Assembly (NCBI GenBank): GCA_035236585.1
Contig: CP141132.1
Coordinates: 19,319,945-19,383,944, forward strand
From: Warburgia ugandensis
Taxonomy: Eukaryota; Streptophyta; Magnoliopsida; Canellales; Canellaceae
Length of the DNA stretch: 64,000 nt
Direction of reading: 5' to 3'
Positions 1-10,346 of the stretch are shown piece after piece; positions within the stretch are counted from its first letter, which is position 1, and every line of letters starts with the position of its first letter. The position numbers and the translations under genes are program-made. The notes under the pieces are model-generated. The model saw nothing but the letters and a program-made list of their open reading frames with translations, had not been told where the DNA came from and did not search any database.

Positions 1-1093
1 ACGTTGGCCATTCACTTTAAAAGTATGGTTAGTCTTAATATCCTCAATCCCGACGGTCTCATATGGAAAAACTTCTTTAACTATATACAAACTGGTCCAT
101 CAAGGTCTAAGCTTATTTGGAAATAGGTGGAACTTATAATTGTAAAGAAGAACCTTCTAGTATAGAGTAAAGGATTTTCTCATTATGTTTTTTATCATAA
201 AAAACTTTCATCTTTTTCTTGTAAATCCTATTACCTTCATAAGCTTCATGCATGATCTCTTTCAACTTATTAAGTTGGAGTTTTCTATGTGAGCCTACTT
301 TATTCATGTTGAAATTAAATGTCTTTATTGCTTAGTAGGATCTATGTTCCAATTCCACTGGTAAATGGCAAGCCTTACCATATACAATATGATATTTAGA
401 CACACCTGTCGAGGTTTGATGTGCAGTCCTGTAAGCCTAGAGTGCATCAATCTATTTAAGAGACCAATCCTTACAATCTAAATTAATAGTTTTTTGAAGA
501 ATTTATTTTATAGCCTGATTAGATATTTCTACTCGTCCACTTGTTTGTGGGTGATACGATGTTACAACTTTATGTGTAATGTTATATTTTTTTTCACAAG
601 TGCTTCAAATGCTTTGTTGCAAAAGTGTGTATCGTTATCACTTACAATGGCTCGAGGGGTCCTAAATATAGAAAACATGTTTTCTTTTGAGAATTTAACA
701 ACTATTTTGTGATAATTATGCCTACAAGGAGTAGTCTCAATCCATTTAGATACATATTCTACTACCAATAGGATATAAATTTACCCAAATGAAGGTGGGA
801 GCAACCCTATAAAATCAATGTTGCAACAATAAAAAACTTCGATGAGAAGGATAGAATTGAGAGGCATCATATTCCTACAGTTTATTCCTCCTAACTTTGA
901 CATTTCTCACATGAGTTATAGAACACATGCGTGTCTTTAAATAATGAAGGCAAGTAGAAGCCACACTACAAAAATCTTTGCAGCTGTTTTCTATGTAGAA
1001 AAATGTCCACCACATGCTTCTGAGTGACAAAAGGAGATGACAATATTTTACTCTAAGTCAGGTACACATTTCCTAATTATTTGATCTAGGTAG
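1..1093 (-). pseudogene. Element Z: Ty3/gypsy integrase remnant (distal part)
   Basis: Read on the minus strand, this stretch carries a decayed retroviral-type integrase. The best open part (768 to 562) contains the VEYVSKWIE and FGTPRAIVSD-like segments found around the second catalytic Asp, here in the context TPRAIVSDNDTHFCN. Toward position 1 follows the C-terminal region, matching the intact-looking tail at 44406-44666. Toward position 1093 the HHCC zinc-binding part is recognisable (a CHSEACGGHF-like segment near 1010-1040). Many stops and shifts make it non-functional. The RNase H and RT of the same element resume at 16959-18033 on the other side of element A. The element end beyond position 1 lies outside the window. 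Confidence 0.85.
1089..1093. repeat. Target-site duplication GGTAG, left copy of element A
   Basis: GGTAG immediately precedes the 5' LTR of element A, and the identical GGTAG follows its 3' LTR at 16959-16963. A 5-bp duplication is the size produced by Ty3/gypsy integrases, and it fixes both ends of the element. Confidence 0.85.
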
Positions 1094-3803
1094 TAATAAG
1101 TGTTTAATTTTGCATAAAAACCACCAATTAGTTACCTTACAACTTATAGGGGTAAATTGGGGTTTTTAGACCAAAATTCATAACACATGCAATTTTTATC
1201 TAATAAATAAAATTTTGTTATTTTGTTGTCCAGAAGTTAATCCAAGGTACATATGTGATTAATAATATTTTTCTAGCATTTAATTAAAAAAATTTATCTT
1301 TTGTAGAAAGGGAGAGGATGATCCGACGGCTGCAATCAATCGAGATGAACATTGATCATCAAGATCAAAAGATCACGTCAAAACCTTGGAATCATCAATC
1401 CAACATGAAACCAAAGGGTAGCTGGGCATGAACTCCTAAAGAATATTTTCCTGGACCAACAATGGATGCAATTAAAGTAGCTAAAGATGGCCAAAGTGGG
1501 CCTATGAAGTAAGCCATCCATTCCCACTACCTTTGCATGGAAGCCACTTAAGCCACCTTAGCCATATAAGCCATTAGAGAAGGTGGCAAGCTAAGGAATT
1601 CAAGCCAAACCATTTAAGCCATTCGAGCCAAGGGATGAAGCCAAGAAAGCTTCCAAAAGCTAGCCATGAAGCCTAACCAATAAAGCCTTCAAAGTTAGCC
1701 ATCTAAGCCATTAAACTATGCTAAATGGAAGGCTACGATTAGATGAAATTCAAGAGGATTATCCATGACATTTTGATGGATATTTTGAAGAATTAAGGGA
1801 AATTTTATGAGGATAAGTTGGCATATGAACCAATAGGATGAGGACCTTCCAATTTTTATGTTTTTCCCACTTTTTCTCTTCTTTTTTTTCTTTTTCTTTT
1901 TTTTTATTTATCACTTTCCACCTCCCCCACAAAATATCACCACTAATTTGACTTTTCATTGAAGAGTCCTACCATCCCATAACACTTCCACCTTCCTAAA
2001 CTCACATCCTAAACACCAAACAAATCACAAGCCATTAGGAAATCAATTAATGAATCAAAAACCTTCATCTCACCTCACTTTTCTAAGTCTTTCCTACACC
2101 CCACTTTCCTACGACCTTCTTTTCTCCTTCCCATCTCTTTCCTGTGCTATCTTCTCACTGACTTTCCTAATTTGGATGAGCCTTCAATGATTTTTGAAGG
2201 GGGAGATGCTCCTTCCTAAAAAGGTGGCATCTCCCACCTACACCTCACAACGTCTAGCCACCTCCCATCCTTGTTTCTTATTTGAAAACCTTAGCTACTT
2301 ATCATATTAACCATCCAAATTGAGTTGATTTCATCCCCACCACACCTTGGTATTAGGATACCCTAGAAAAAATAGGAGAAAAACTTATAAAATAACACAA
2401 ACCTAAGCATTGAAGACACCTATTTTTTCTAAAAGAAAAAAGATGCCTCCTCCATTGAGGAAAGAGGCGTCCTCTTCCTAGCTCATCAGCTTCTCCTTTT
2501 TGCTTTGCATTTCTTTTGGGTGGGAGTTTTTATTCTTTTCTAAGGGTGAAGCATCTCTCCAAGTTATTCCATGCCTAGTCCTTAAAGTAGTTGCTTCTCA
2601 TTTCAAGGTTGGTTTCCCTTGCTTCTTCTCATTTACCTTAGTTCTTTTCATGCTAGTTTTTGCCTTGCTTTCTTTTGTTGTTCCTTGCATTAGAGACTAA
2701 GATTCAAGGCTGGGTTTCTCTTGAAAAGATAGCCAAGAAAAGTCATCTTAAATTTAATTTTTCCCTGTACCTTTAATTGCCTTTTGATTCTCTTTTAGCT
2801 TCCATTAAAGTTCAGCTTGTCTTTCATAGTTTCCATTGTTTATTGCTCATATGCCATAAGTTTTTCCCTTGAATATCAAGATTTTATGAGGAGGATAAGT
2901 GATTGTTTCTGATCTTGTATGGTGCACATAACTCCTTGGAGGTTGCACACCCAAATTGTATTTTGAAACATTCAATCAATGCAATTCGTACTTCTACGTT
3001 CATGGTGAAAAGTTTCCATTATGTTACTTGAAATAAAGCTTATGTTCATGGCCACTTAATATAGATATTTCATGTCCAATTCCAGAATTCATCTATTGAT
3101 TTGCATCAAGGAAACACCTTTATAATTCATGCGCATAATCCATTCAATTACACACATGGTTTTGATGGTGAATTCCTTGGGAAGTAGCTTGTTTTCTTAA
3201 GGTTGCATTAGTGTAATTTCATATACTACATGATAGTTTAGTTCATTCATGAGTTGATTATCCTTGTCCATGCTTCATACATGCAATTTTCATAGTTATA
3301 TTCATACATAAGGATCAAGTTCATACACAACATGTTGTCTATGTTTTGCATGTTTCAATTAATTTGTTTAATTCATCTTAAGTTTAGTTCTCCATGTGTT
3401 ACGTAGTTGCATATTAGGATAGTTTAGTTGTTTCTAATTTTAGCTTAAAAGTCAATATTTTAGAAATTTGCATTTTTAGAATGTTTCACTCTAGAAAAGC
3501 TTTTTAGTTTAGGAAATGCATCAAATTAGAAATTTTTCAATTTAGTAAAGTTTATTTTTAGAAATTCCATATTTTAGAAAATTTATAATTTTAGCATGTT
3601 TCTAATTTTAACATAATCTCTCATTCCGTGTGTTAATTTCCAATTTTTTATTAAGTTAAAAAATCTCTTGAATTTTGGCTAGGTTAGATATTTTAAAGGA
3701 GGACCACTAGCATCACATTAGTTCAACTCCTCGTGGGATCAACCTCACTACCATGCTATATTGAAAATGATTCATGTGCTTGGAAGTTTTACTTAAAATA
3801 ACA
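1094..3803 (+). repeat. 5' LTR of element A
   Basis: The LTR starts TAATAAGTG, a decayed form of the TGATAAGTG start seen in the 3' LTR and in elements B and E, and ends in AAAATAACA just before the PBS. It is 2710 bp. It contains an AGCCA-rich array (1500-1725), a pyrimidine-rich tract (about 1860-1920), a TATA box (2386), a hairpin segment (2918-2952) and a TTTAGAAA-type array (3450-3625). The copy at 11935-16958 aligns along its whole length apart from the rDNA. Confidence 0.9.
2386..2394 (+). promoter_or_regulatory. Putative LTR TATA box (element A 5' LTR)
   Basis: TATAAAATA lies about 1.3 kb into the LTR and is preserved at the equivalent place in the 3' LTR (13183-13191) and, as TATAAAA, in element B (21901). 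The following AAGCATTGAAGACA is also shared. This makes it the likely core promoter for the RNA; the start site itself is not proven. Confidence 0.55.
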
Positions 3804-3812
3804 ATAAGTTTT

Positions 3813-3830
3813 TTGCACCATTGCAGGGGA
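3813..3830 (+). other. Primer-binding site of element A
   Basis: Ten bases after the LTR end is TTGCACCATTGCAGGGGA, a decayed version of TGGCGCCGTTGCCGGGGA, which is complementary to the 3' end of plant tRNA-Asp in Athila/Tat-type elements. Element E has the counterpart at 40000-40016 and element C at 30053-30070 (minus). Confidence 0.7.
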
Positions 3831-5100
3831 GTTGCAACATTTTGTGTAGTGTTCTATTCTTTAGGTTATTTTCCTCTAGTCTAGGTTTTGGGTGCATTAG
3901 GTTTGGGTTTTTGCATTATTTTTGCATATATTTGTTATGTTACTCATACTAACCAATTTCTTTAATTTTTGTGCAAGGGAAATCAGCAAAGGAATGGTAA
4001 CAGTTTTGTTGCTTTCATAGATTAGGATTTGAGTGAAATTGTAGTGAGGTCTATTTGTAATCTTAATTTCTTTATTCAATTTTAAATGAGTTGTAATAAT
4101 ATAGGGCAAGTGTGGGGTATAGTGCCCCATACCTGATCATTATCGAACCCCTCACTATGAGCATCCCTCACTCAAATTTTAATTTTTAGGATAATTTGCA
4201 TTTATTATAGTTTTGTATTTGGTTGATAGTGTAATTCATATAGATTAGGATCATTCATTTTAATTGTTACATCTTTACTTAGGATGTTGCATTAGTTGGG
4301 TACCTATTTAACAAAGGTTAGCCTAAGCTCAGCTATAACCAAAGCAAAGGCTGCATGATTATAATGTCTTGTCTATTAAGGTACCTGACCCTTTGTTAAG
4401 TAGCATATAGGTAGGCATTAGTTTGTTTTCTGTTATGCATTGCACATTTATAGCTTTATGGTGGAATGGAAATAAGGATACTAAGGGCCCCATAGGAACC
4501 CTTATAAGGACTAGATTTGATCACTAGCTCCTTAGGCCACCTAAGAACTAATCAACGTCCTTGTATGTCATGATCCCAACCCTTAAACTTTAATTTTAAG
4601 ATCAAGTAGGAAGAGACTTAGGATATCGAGCTCATAGGACCCTTTTAGAAGGACATGATCTATTGTCACTCCAATGGCTTTTGAGCATTGTGGCAATAGT
4701 GGGTGTCTTAAAATCCAAGTGGTTTTTCCCCAACTTTCGTTGATGTTAGTTGAGGTTTAAATGATTCCTAACACAAGGATTGTATTAGCCACTTTCAAGT
4801 AGAACCTAACTGGTAAGTACTAGTCAAATCTAAAAGAAAGGAGGAGCTGTCTAGATCTAAGTCTAAGAAGCTACCACATATGCACCAAGCATAGATAATT
4901 AAGACACTGTTTGATTAGTGCTTACTAGGATTTGATTGCGCATCATGTAGAGTTAGAGTTAGCATTTAGATTAGGATAGTTTATGTAGGGGAGTCAATCT
5001 CAGAACTTAGAGTTAGCACCTTTCAACCTAAAGATTCAATGCAACCTTAGACAAAGGGAAAGAAATAAAGTTCCTATCCCCATTGCTAATCACCAGCAGA
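3831..5100 (+). other. Untranslated leader of element A
   Basis: This stretch between PBS and gag has no convincing coding frame. It contains a conserved hairpin (4301-4413) and a block (4480-4900) that recurs in element C (28960-29400, minus) and, more weakly, in the insertion at 57170-57620 (minus). Confidence 0.6.
4301..4413 (+). other. Conserved leader hairpin
   Basis: TACCTATTTAACAAAGG (4301-4317) is followed about 70 bases later by CCTTTGTTAAGTAG (4389-4403) and then ATAGGTA. The arms pair over about 14 bases. Element C keeps the same arrangement on the minus strand (29431-29540), including the loop motif GCTATAACCAAAGCA (4332-4346 here). A role in packaging or dimerisation of the RNA is inference. 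Confidence 0.55.
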
Positions 5101-5110
5101 AGTCGAGTGC

Positions 5111-6187
5111 ATGCCCATTGGAGATTTTTATGCACCTCTACAACTTAACACCCCATCCTACATAGCTTTACCTCTTACAAACATAAACCTCTTTGAGTTA
5201 AAACTGGGAGTCACACACTTGCTCCCCACTTTTTATCGTCAAGACCAAGAAGACCCATACTTACATATCAAGAAGTTCCTTGATATTTGCTCCACATTTA
5301 GGTTCCAAACTTTTCAGATGATTTTATTAAGCTTAGGCTATTCCCATTCTCTCTCAAGGACAAAGCCAAATCATGGCTCAATTCCATAGAGGTAGGTTCC
5401 ATCAATATATGGGACCAATTGTCTAGGAAGTTTTTGAACAAGTTCTTCCCCATTCACAAAACAAATACCTTTCATCATGAAATTATCAATTTCCAACAAA
5501 GGGATGATGAACAATATCATAAATGTTGGGAATGATGGAATGAATTGCTACAAAAATGCCCTCAACATGGATTCAAGAAATGGCAATAGGTTCAATACTT
5601 CTATGAGGTATTGATGCCTCAAAATAAACAAATGGTAGATGCAGTGAGTGGAGGGATGCTCATGTTAAAAGACGTGAGTGAGGCCTTGGAGTTCTTTTAG
5701 ACACTAACAAATAATTACCAGTAATGAGATAATTCAAATAGAATAGAGAAACAACCAGCTTATCAAGTGAGGGGGTATCTATGAGATAGGAATGCATACT
5801 GATATATCTGATAAACTTAACTCCATAGTTGAAAAATTAAACAAACTAGAGCCTTTAGGTGGAAGGATGGGCACACTTGAAACTATGTTTGAAACTTTTA
5901 TGGCTTCTACTTTATCCCATAAACCTCTACAAGAGGTATGTGTTACTTATTCTAACTCAGGCCATTTGACTATCGCTTGTTCATCAAATAGAGTGTTGAA
6001 TGACTATCTTGTTGACCAAGCAAATGCATTGGATGCATATCACCAAACTAGCAACAACCCATATTTTGAGTTCTATAACCCTGGATGGGCTAGGCATCCC
6101 AACTTTTCCTGGTCAAAGAATAACCACGAAGGGGGATCATCAGTGAACACCCCCCAACCTCCCAAAACTTTGCTCTTAGAGCTATAG
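5111..6187 (+). pseudogene. Element A gag remnant
   Basis: The first open part (5111-5389) matches the N-terminal gag domain of Athila-like elements, with the APLQLNTPSYIALP, FELK and EDPYLHIKKFLDIC segments in order. The retrotransposon gag core continues in other frames to about 5720. A second open part (5792-6187) holds the C-terminal region, with a zinc-knuckle-like segment CVTYSNSGHLTIAC that lacks the canonical CX2C spacing, followed by a GWARHPNFSWS motif. Gag would form the capsid-like particle and bind the RNA. The frame is broken by stops near 5530, 5590 and 5700, so no complete protein can be made. Confidence 0.8.
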
Positions 6188-6737
6188 TTCCTTAGGAGGC
6201 ACCTGGCTTCCAACAACCTCCACAACCAAAGAAACTATCTTTAGTGGATAGGATTCAGAGCATCTTTGAAAAACAAAATGAAGAAACAAAAAGGTCTTTA
6301 AACCAATTCTAGAGTATCAATTCTCAAGATATAGCTAAGTTAGAGATATATGTTAGCCAAATATTAGCTGAACTACAAAATAAAGGAAAGGTTTAGTTCC
6401 CTAGTCAACCCATCCCTAACCTTAAGGGTCAAGTTGAGATAGGTTCAAGTTCTCAAAATCAGAACCCTCATGAGCATGCCAAATCTATAACCACGCTTAA
6501 GCGTGGTCATCAATCGATAACAAAGTAGGCAGGCTAAGGAAACTGTAGAGGAAAAGGAGGCAATCAAAACACAGGAGAAAGAGAAAAGACAGAAAACCCT
6601 TGTAGAACCTATATTGGAGGCACCCTATGTGCCCAAGGCCCCATTTCCTCAGCTACTAAACAAGGCTAAGAAGGGAACAAACTTCAACGATTTAATGGAT
6701 GTATTTAAACATGTTCAAATAAATATTCCTTTGATCA

Positions 6738-7409
6738 ATGAAATCAAAGATGTCCCCCATCTTGAAAGAACTTTACACTAAAAAAAGAAAGCCAAATATC
6801 CAGAAAAAGGCTTTCCTCACCGAGCAGGTAAGCTCTTTAATCCAGCACAATACCACACTGAAGTTTAGAGATTTAGGATGTCGTAACATTTTCTGCATTA
6901 TTGGAGCCCATGTTATAGACAGGGAACTTCTTGACCTAAGGGCTAGAGTTAACTTGTTGCCATACTCTATCTATGACCAAGTAAGACTCAGTGAGTTGAA
7001 ACCAAGCACTACCACATTGCAATTAGTTGATAGATCTGTCAGGATACCCCGTGGTTTGGTTGATAATGTGTTAATATAGGTGCACTAGTTTTATTACCCT
7101 ATTGATTTCATTGTACTAGACACCCAACCTGTATATGATCCTGGCAATCAGATTCCAGTCATCCTTGGAAGTTTATTCTTTGCAATGTCCAACACCATTA
7201 TTAACTATAGGAATGGTGTAATGAATTTGTCGTTAGGCAACGTGAAAGTTAAGCTAAATGTCTTTAATGCCTATCAACAACATTTAGACCTAGATGATTC
7301 TTACAATGTCAATTTGATCAAGAGTGTAATTAACGGCATTCATCAACGATTGTCCATGTTTGACCCATTGGAGGCTTGTCTCATGTATTTTAATGAGATT
7401 TTGATCTAG
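6738..7409 (+). pseudogene. Element A aspartic protease remnant
   Basis: The segment 6850-7079 encodes a retropepsin-like domain. The active-site motif normally DLGAS appears as DLRAR in the context LLDLRARVNLLPYSIY, so the catalytic Gly and Ser/Thr positions are lost. The C-terminal part of the domain continues after a stop near 7078 into 7140-7200 with the ILG(R/S)-type flap-end motif. A linker frame (7185-7409) follows, leading to RT. Element E (41220-41726) and element F (55006-55180, with an intact DLGAS) carry the same domain. Confidence 0.75.
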
Positions 7410-7659
7410 ACAAATCTATTGAGGAAGTAAACAATCTTTTAGAGACTGCTCCAATTATGGATACCTCTAAGTGAGGCCCTTATGTGGAACCACTCCCACC
7501 TTCAGAGTCTGTCACCATACCCTCAATAGAGCAACCACCTTCTTTGGCCATAAAACCCTTGCCTGACAATCTTAAATATTCATACTCAGGTCTAGATGAA
7601 ACCTTATCTGTTATAATCGCATCAGATTTAGATAATGAATAAGAGGGTAAGCTTTTAGA

Positions 7660-8690
7660 TGTTCTTAAGGAACATAAAACTACTCTAGGATGGACCATAA
7701 CAGACATAAAAGGGATTAGTCTAGCTGTACACATGCATAAGATACACTTAGAAGAAAATACAAAACCTTCTAGGAAAACTCAAAGGCACCTAAATCCCCA
7801 CATGAAGGATGTGGTCAAAGATGAAGTACTAAAGCTTCTAGATGTTGGTGTAATATGCTCTATTTCTTATAGTACTTGGGTTAGCCCATTTAGGTTGTAC
7901 CCAAAAGATTCAAGGTCACGGTAGTAAAAAATGAGGAAAATGAATTAGTACCCACCTGCATGACCATCAGGTGGAGAGTTTGCATTGATTATCGTAAATT
8001 GATTGTAGTCATGAGGAAAGATCACTTTCCTCTACTTTTTATCAACCAAATGCTAGAGAGGTTGGTCGGACATAGTTATTACTATTTTTCAAATGGATAC
8101 TCCAGTTACAACTAGATTCTTATAGCACTAGAGGATCATGAGAAGACCACCTTCACCTACCCTTTTGGAACCTTTGCTTACTGACATATGCCTTATGGGC
8201 TTTGTAATGCTCCTGCTACATTTCAAAGGTATATGTTGAGCATTTTCTTTGATATGGTAGAAAGGTTTCTTGAGGCATACATGGATAATTTCTCAGTATT
8301 TGGGTAATCTTTTGATGAGTACTTGCACCATTGAAAGTTAGTACTTGCAAGATGTCCAGAGAAAAACCATGTTTTAAATTGGGAAAAGTACCTTTTTATG
8401 ATACAAAGTGGGATAGTTTTAGGCCATATAATATCATCCAATGGAATAGAAGTTGATAAGGAAAAAGTGGATTTAATATCCAACCTTCCTCCACTAAGGA
8501 CGATGAAAGAAATTTGCTACTTTCTAGGACATGTTGGTTTTTATAGATGATTCATCAAAGATTTTAGCAAAATTACCAAGCCTCTATGTAATCTGCTTAT
8601 AAAGGAAGCCATTTTTTACTTTGATGACAATTGTAAGAAAGCATTTGAAATACTAAAGGCTGAGTTGACTTCTGCACTCATTATTTGACC
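7660..8690 (+). pseudogene. Element A reverse transcriptase remnant
   Basis: The stretch begins with the RT N-terminal segment (HKIHLEE ... DEVLKLLDVGVI, 7733-7860), continues through VDYRKL near 7980 and an FGLCN-type motif near 8200, and reaches the catalytic loop at 8278-8289, where YMDD reads YMDN. The thumb-proximal segment with FLGHVGFYR-like residues lies near 8520-8560. Stops at about 7922, 8103, 8184 and 8308, plus the changed catalytic Asp, make it inactive. The enzyme would copy the element's RNA into cDNA. Confidence 0.85.
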
Positions 8691-9075
8691 TCCTGATGGG
8701 AACACACCATTTGAGATAATGTGTAACGCGTAAGATTATGTGATTGGAGTTGTTTTGGGGAAGCACATTGATAAACTTTCCCATGTTATATACTATGTTA
8801 GTAAAACACTAAATGATGTCCAACTCAATTATTTGACAACTGAGAAAGTTTTTTTGCTGTAGTATTTGCTTTGGATAAGTTTAGATCTTACTTGTTAGGA
8901 TATAAAGTTATAGTGTACTTGGATCATGCGGCCTTGAAGTACCTCCTTTCTAAAACGGATGCAAAACCTAGGTTGATCCTTTGGATATTACAGCTATAAG
9001 AGCTTGCCTTAGAAATTCAAGATAAGAAAGGTTCTAAAAATGTCGTAGCAAACCACTTATCCATATTGGTGGTAG
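8690..9075 (+). pseudogene. Element A RNase H remnant
   Basis: The segment matches the RNase H domain that follows RT in Ty3/gypsy Pol, including a KTLNDVQLNY-like stretch (8805-8835) and the [11 protein letters not shown] segment (8923-8955). A frame slip near 8850 and stops near 8994 break it. It would degrade the RNA strand of the RNA-DNA hybrid. Confidence 0.75.
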
Positions 9076-9219
9076 AGCACACTATCAATCACATGGCTAT
9101 AACTGAATCCTTCCTAGATAAACAGTTACTACATATTTCCCAGTTACCTTGGTATGATGATATTGTAAATTATCTTGTTATAGGACAAATGCCTATTCAT
9201 TGGAGAAAATAAGATAAAA

Positions 9220-10232
9220 AAGATTTTTAACCAAGCTTAGATATTTTACTTAGGACAATCCATACCTGTTCAAGTATTGTCCTAATCAGGTGATTAGGAG
9301 ATGTGTACCCAATAGTGAGCATAATAAGATCATCTCCTTCTATCATGATCATGCATGTGGGGGCCATTTTAGCTTAAGGAAGATAGCTACAAAAGTTTTG
9401 CAGTGTGGTTTTTATTGGCCTACCATATTTAAGGATGCACATGCTTACTACATAGCATGTGTGTGGTGTCAAATATTAGGTGGTCTAGGAAGGAGAGATA
9501 TGATGCCCTTAAACCCAATCCTTGTCATAGAACCATTGGATGTTTGGGGCATAGATTTAATGGGACCCTTTTCTAATTATTTTGGGAATCTTTACATCTT
9601 AGTGGAAGTAGACTACGTGTCCAAGTGGGTGGAGGCAGTACCCTACAAAACCAATGACCACAAAGTTGTGGTAAAATTCTTAAAAGAAAATATATTTTCA
9701 AGGTTTGGTACTCCAAGGGCCATAATAAATGATGGGAGAAAACACTTTTGTAATAAAGTGTTTGAAAATTTAATGAAAAAGTATGGTGTCAACCATAGGA
9801 TAGCCACCCCATACCACCCTTAGACCAGTGGCCAAGTAGAGGTATCCAATAGGGAGATCAACCAGATTCTAGAAAAGACAGTCAATCCAAGTAGGAAAGA
9901 CTAGTTTATGAGACTTAGTGACCCTTTGTGGACTTATCATATAGCTTATAAAACTTCTACAAGAATGTCACCCTATCACCTGGTCTATGGTAAGGCCTAC
10001 CACTTACCAGTAAAGTTAGAGCATAAGGCATATAGGACTATTAAAAAGCTCAATTTTAACTTAGATTTTGCTGGGACTCTCCAAAAACTCCAACTTAATA
10101 AGTTGGAAGAATTGAGGAAAGATGCATGTCACTTTACATGATTGTACAAAGATCGAATGAAGGTTACACATGATCGCTAAATCTTAAGAAAATCCTTCAC
10201 ACTTGGACAAAAGGTCTTATTATATAATTCTA
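9220..10232 (+). pseudogene. Element A integrase remnant, C-terminal region deleted
   Basis: A single frame runs from 9290 to 10141, interrupted by two TAG codons (9821-9823 and 9902-9904). The zinc-binding HHCC motif is complete (HDHACGGHF followed by ACVWC). Catalytic Asp residues are seen in GIDLMGPF and INDGRKHF, and the Glu in GQVEVSNRE, so the DDE triad is preserved by residue. The GKAYHLPVKLEHKAY segment follows. After about 10247 the C-terminal region present in elements B (18853-19130) and E is missing, with an abrupt jump to the GCAACCCAGATG segment. This is the best-preserved domain of element A, though it cannot give a full-length protein. Confidence 0.85.
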
Positions 10233-10313
10233 GATTGCATCTCTTCGTACGAAGCAACCCAGATGTTTTTCTTAAAATGTCCATTTTCCCATTTATTCTA
10301 TGTTTTTCAAACA

Positions 10314-10346
10314 TTGGGGACAATGTTTCATTCAGGTTGGGGGATG
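10314..10346 (+). other. Conserved G-rich double motif after integrase
   Basis: TTGGGGACAATG (10314-10325) and GGTTGGGGGATG (10335-10346) stand just downstream of integrase. Counterparts occur in B (19204), E (44907), C (27134-27145, minus), D (about 33300), F (53056, minus) and G (61985, minus). The second half resembles a polypurine tract although no LTR follows. Confidence 0.6.

Noticed and set aside
494-712. Plus-strand open frame of 72 residues
   Set aside because: It overlaps the minus-strand integrase of element Z, which has recognisable motifs. The plus frame has none.
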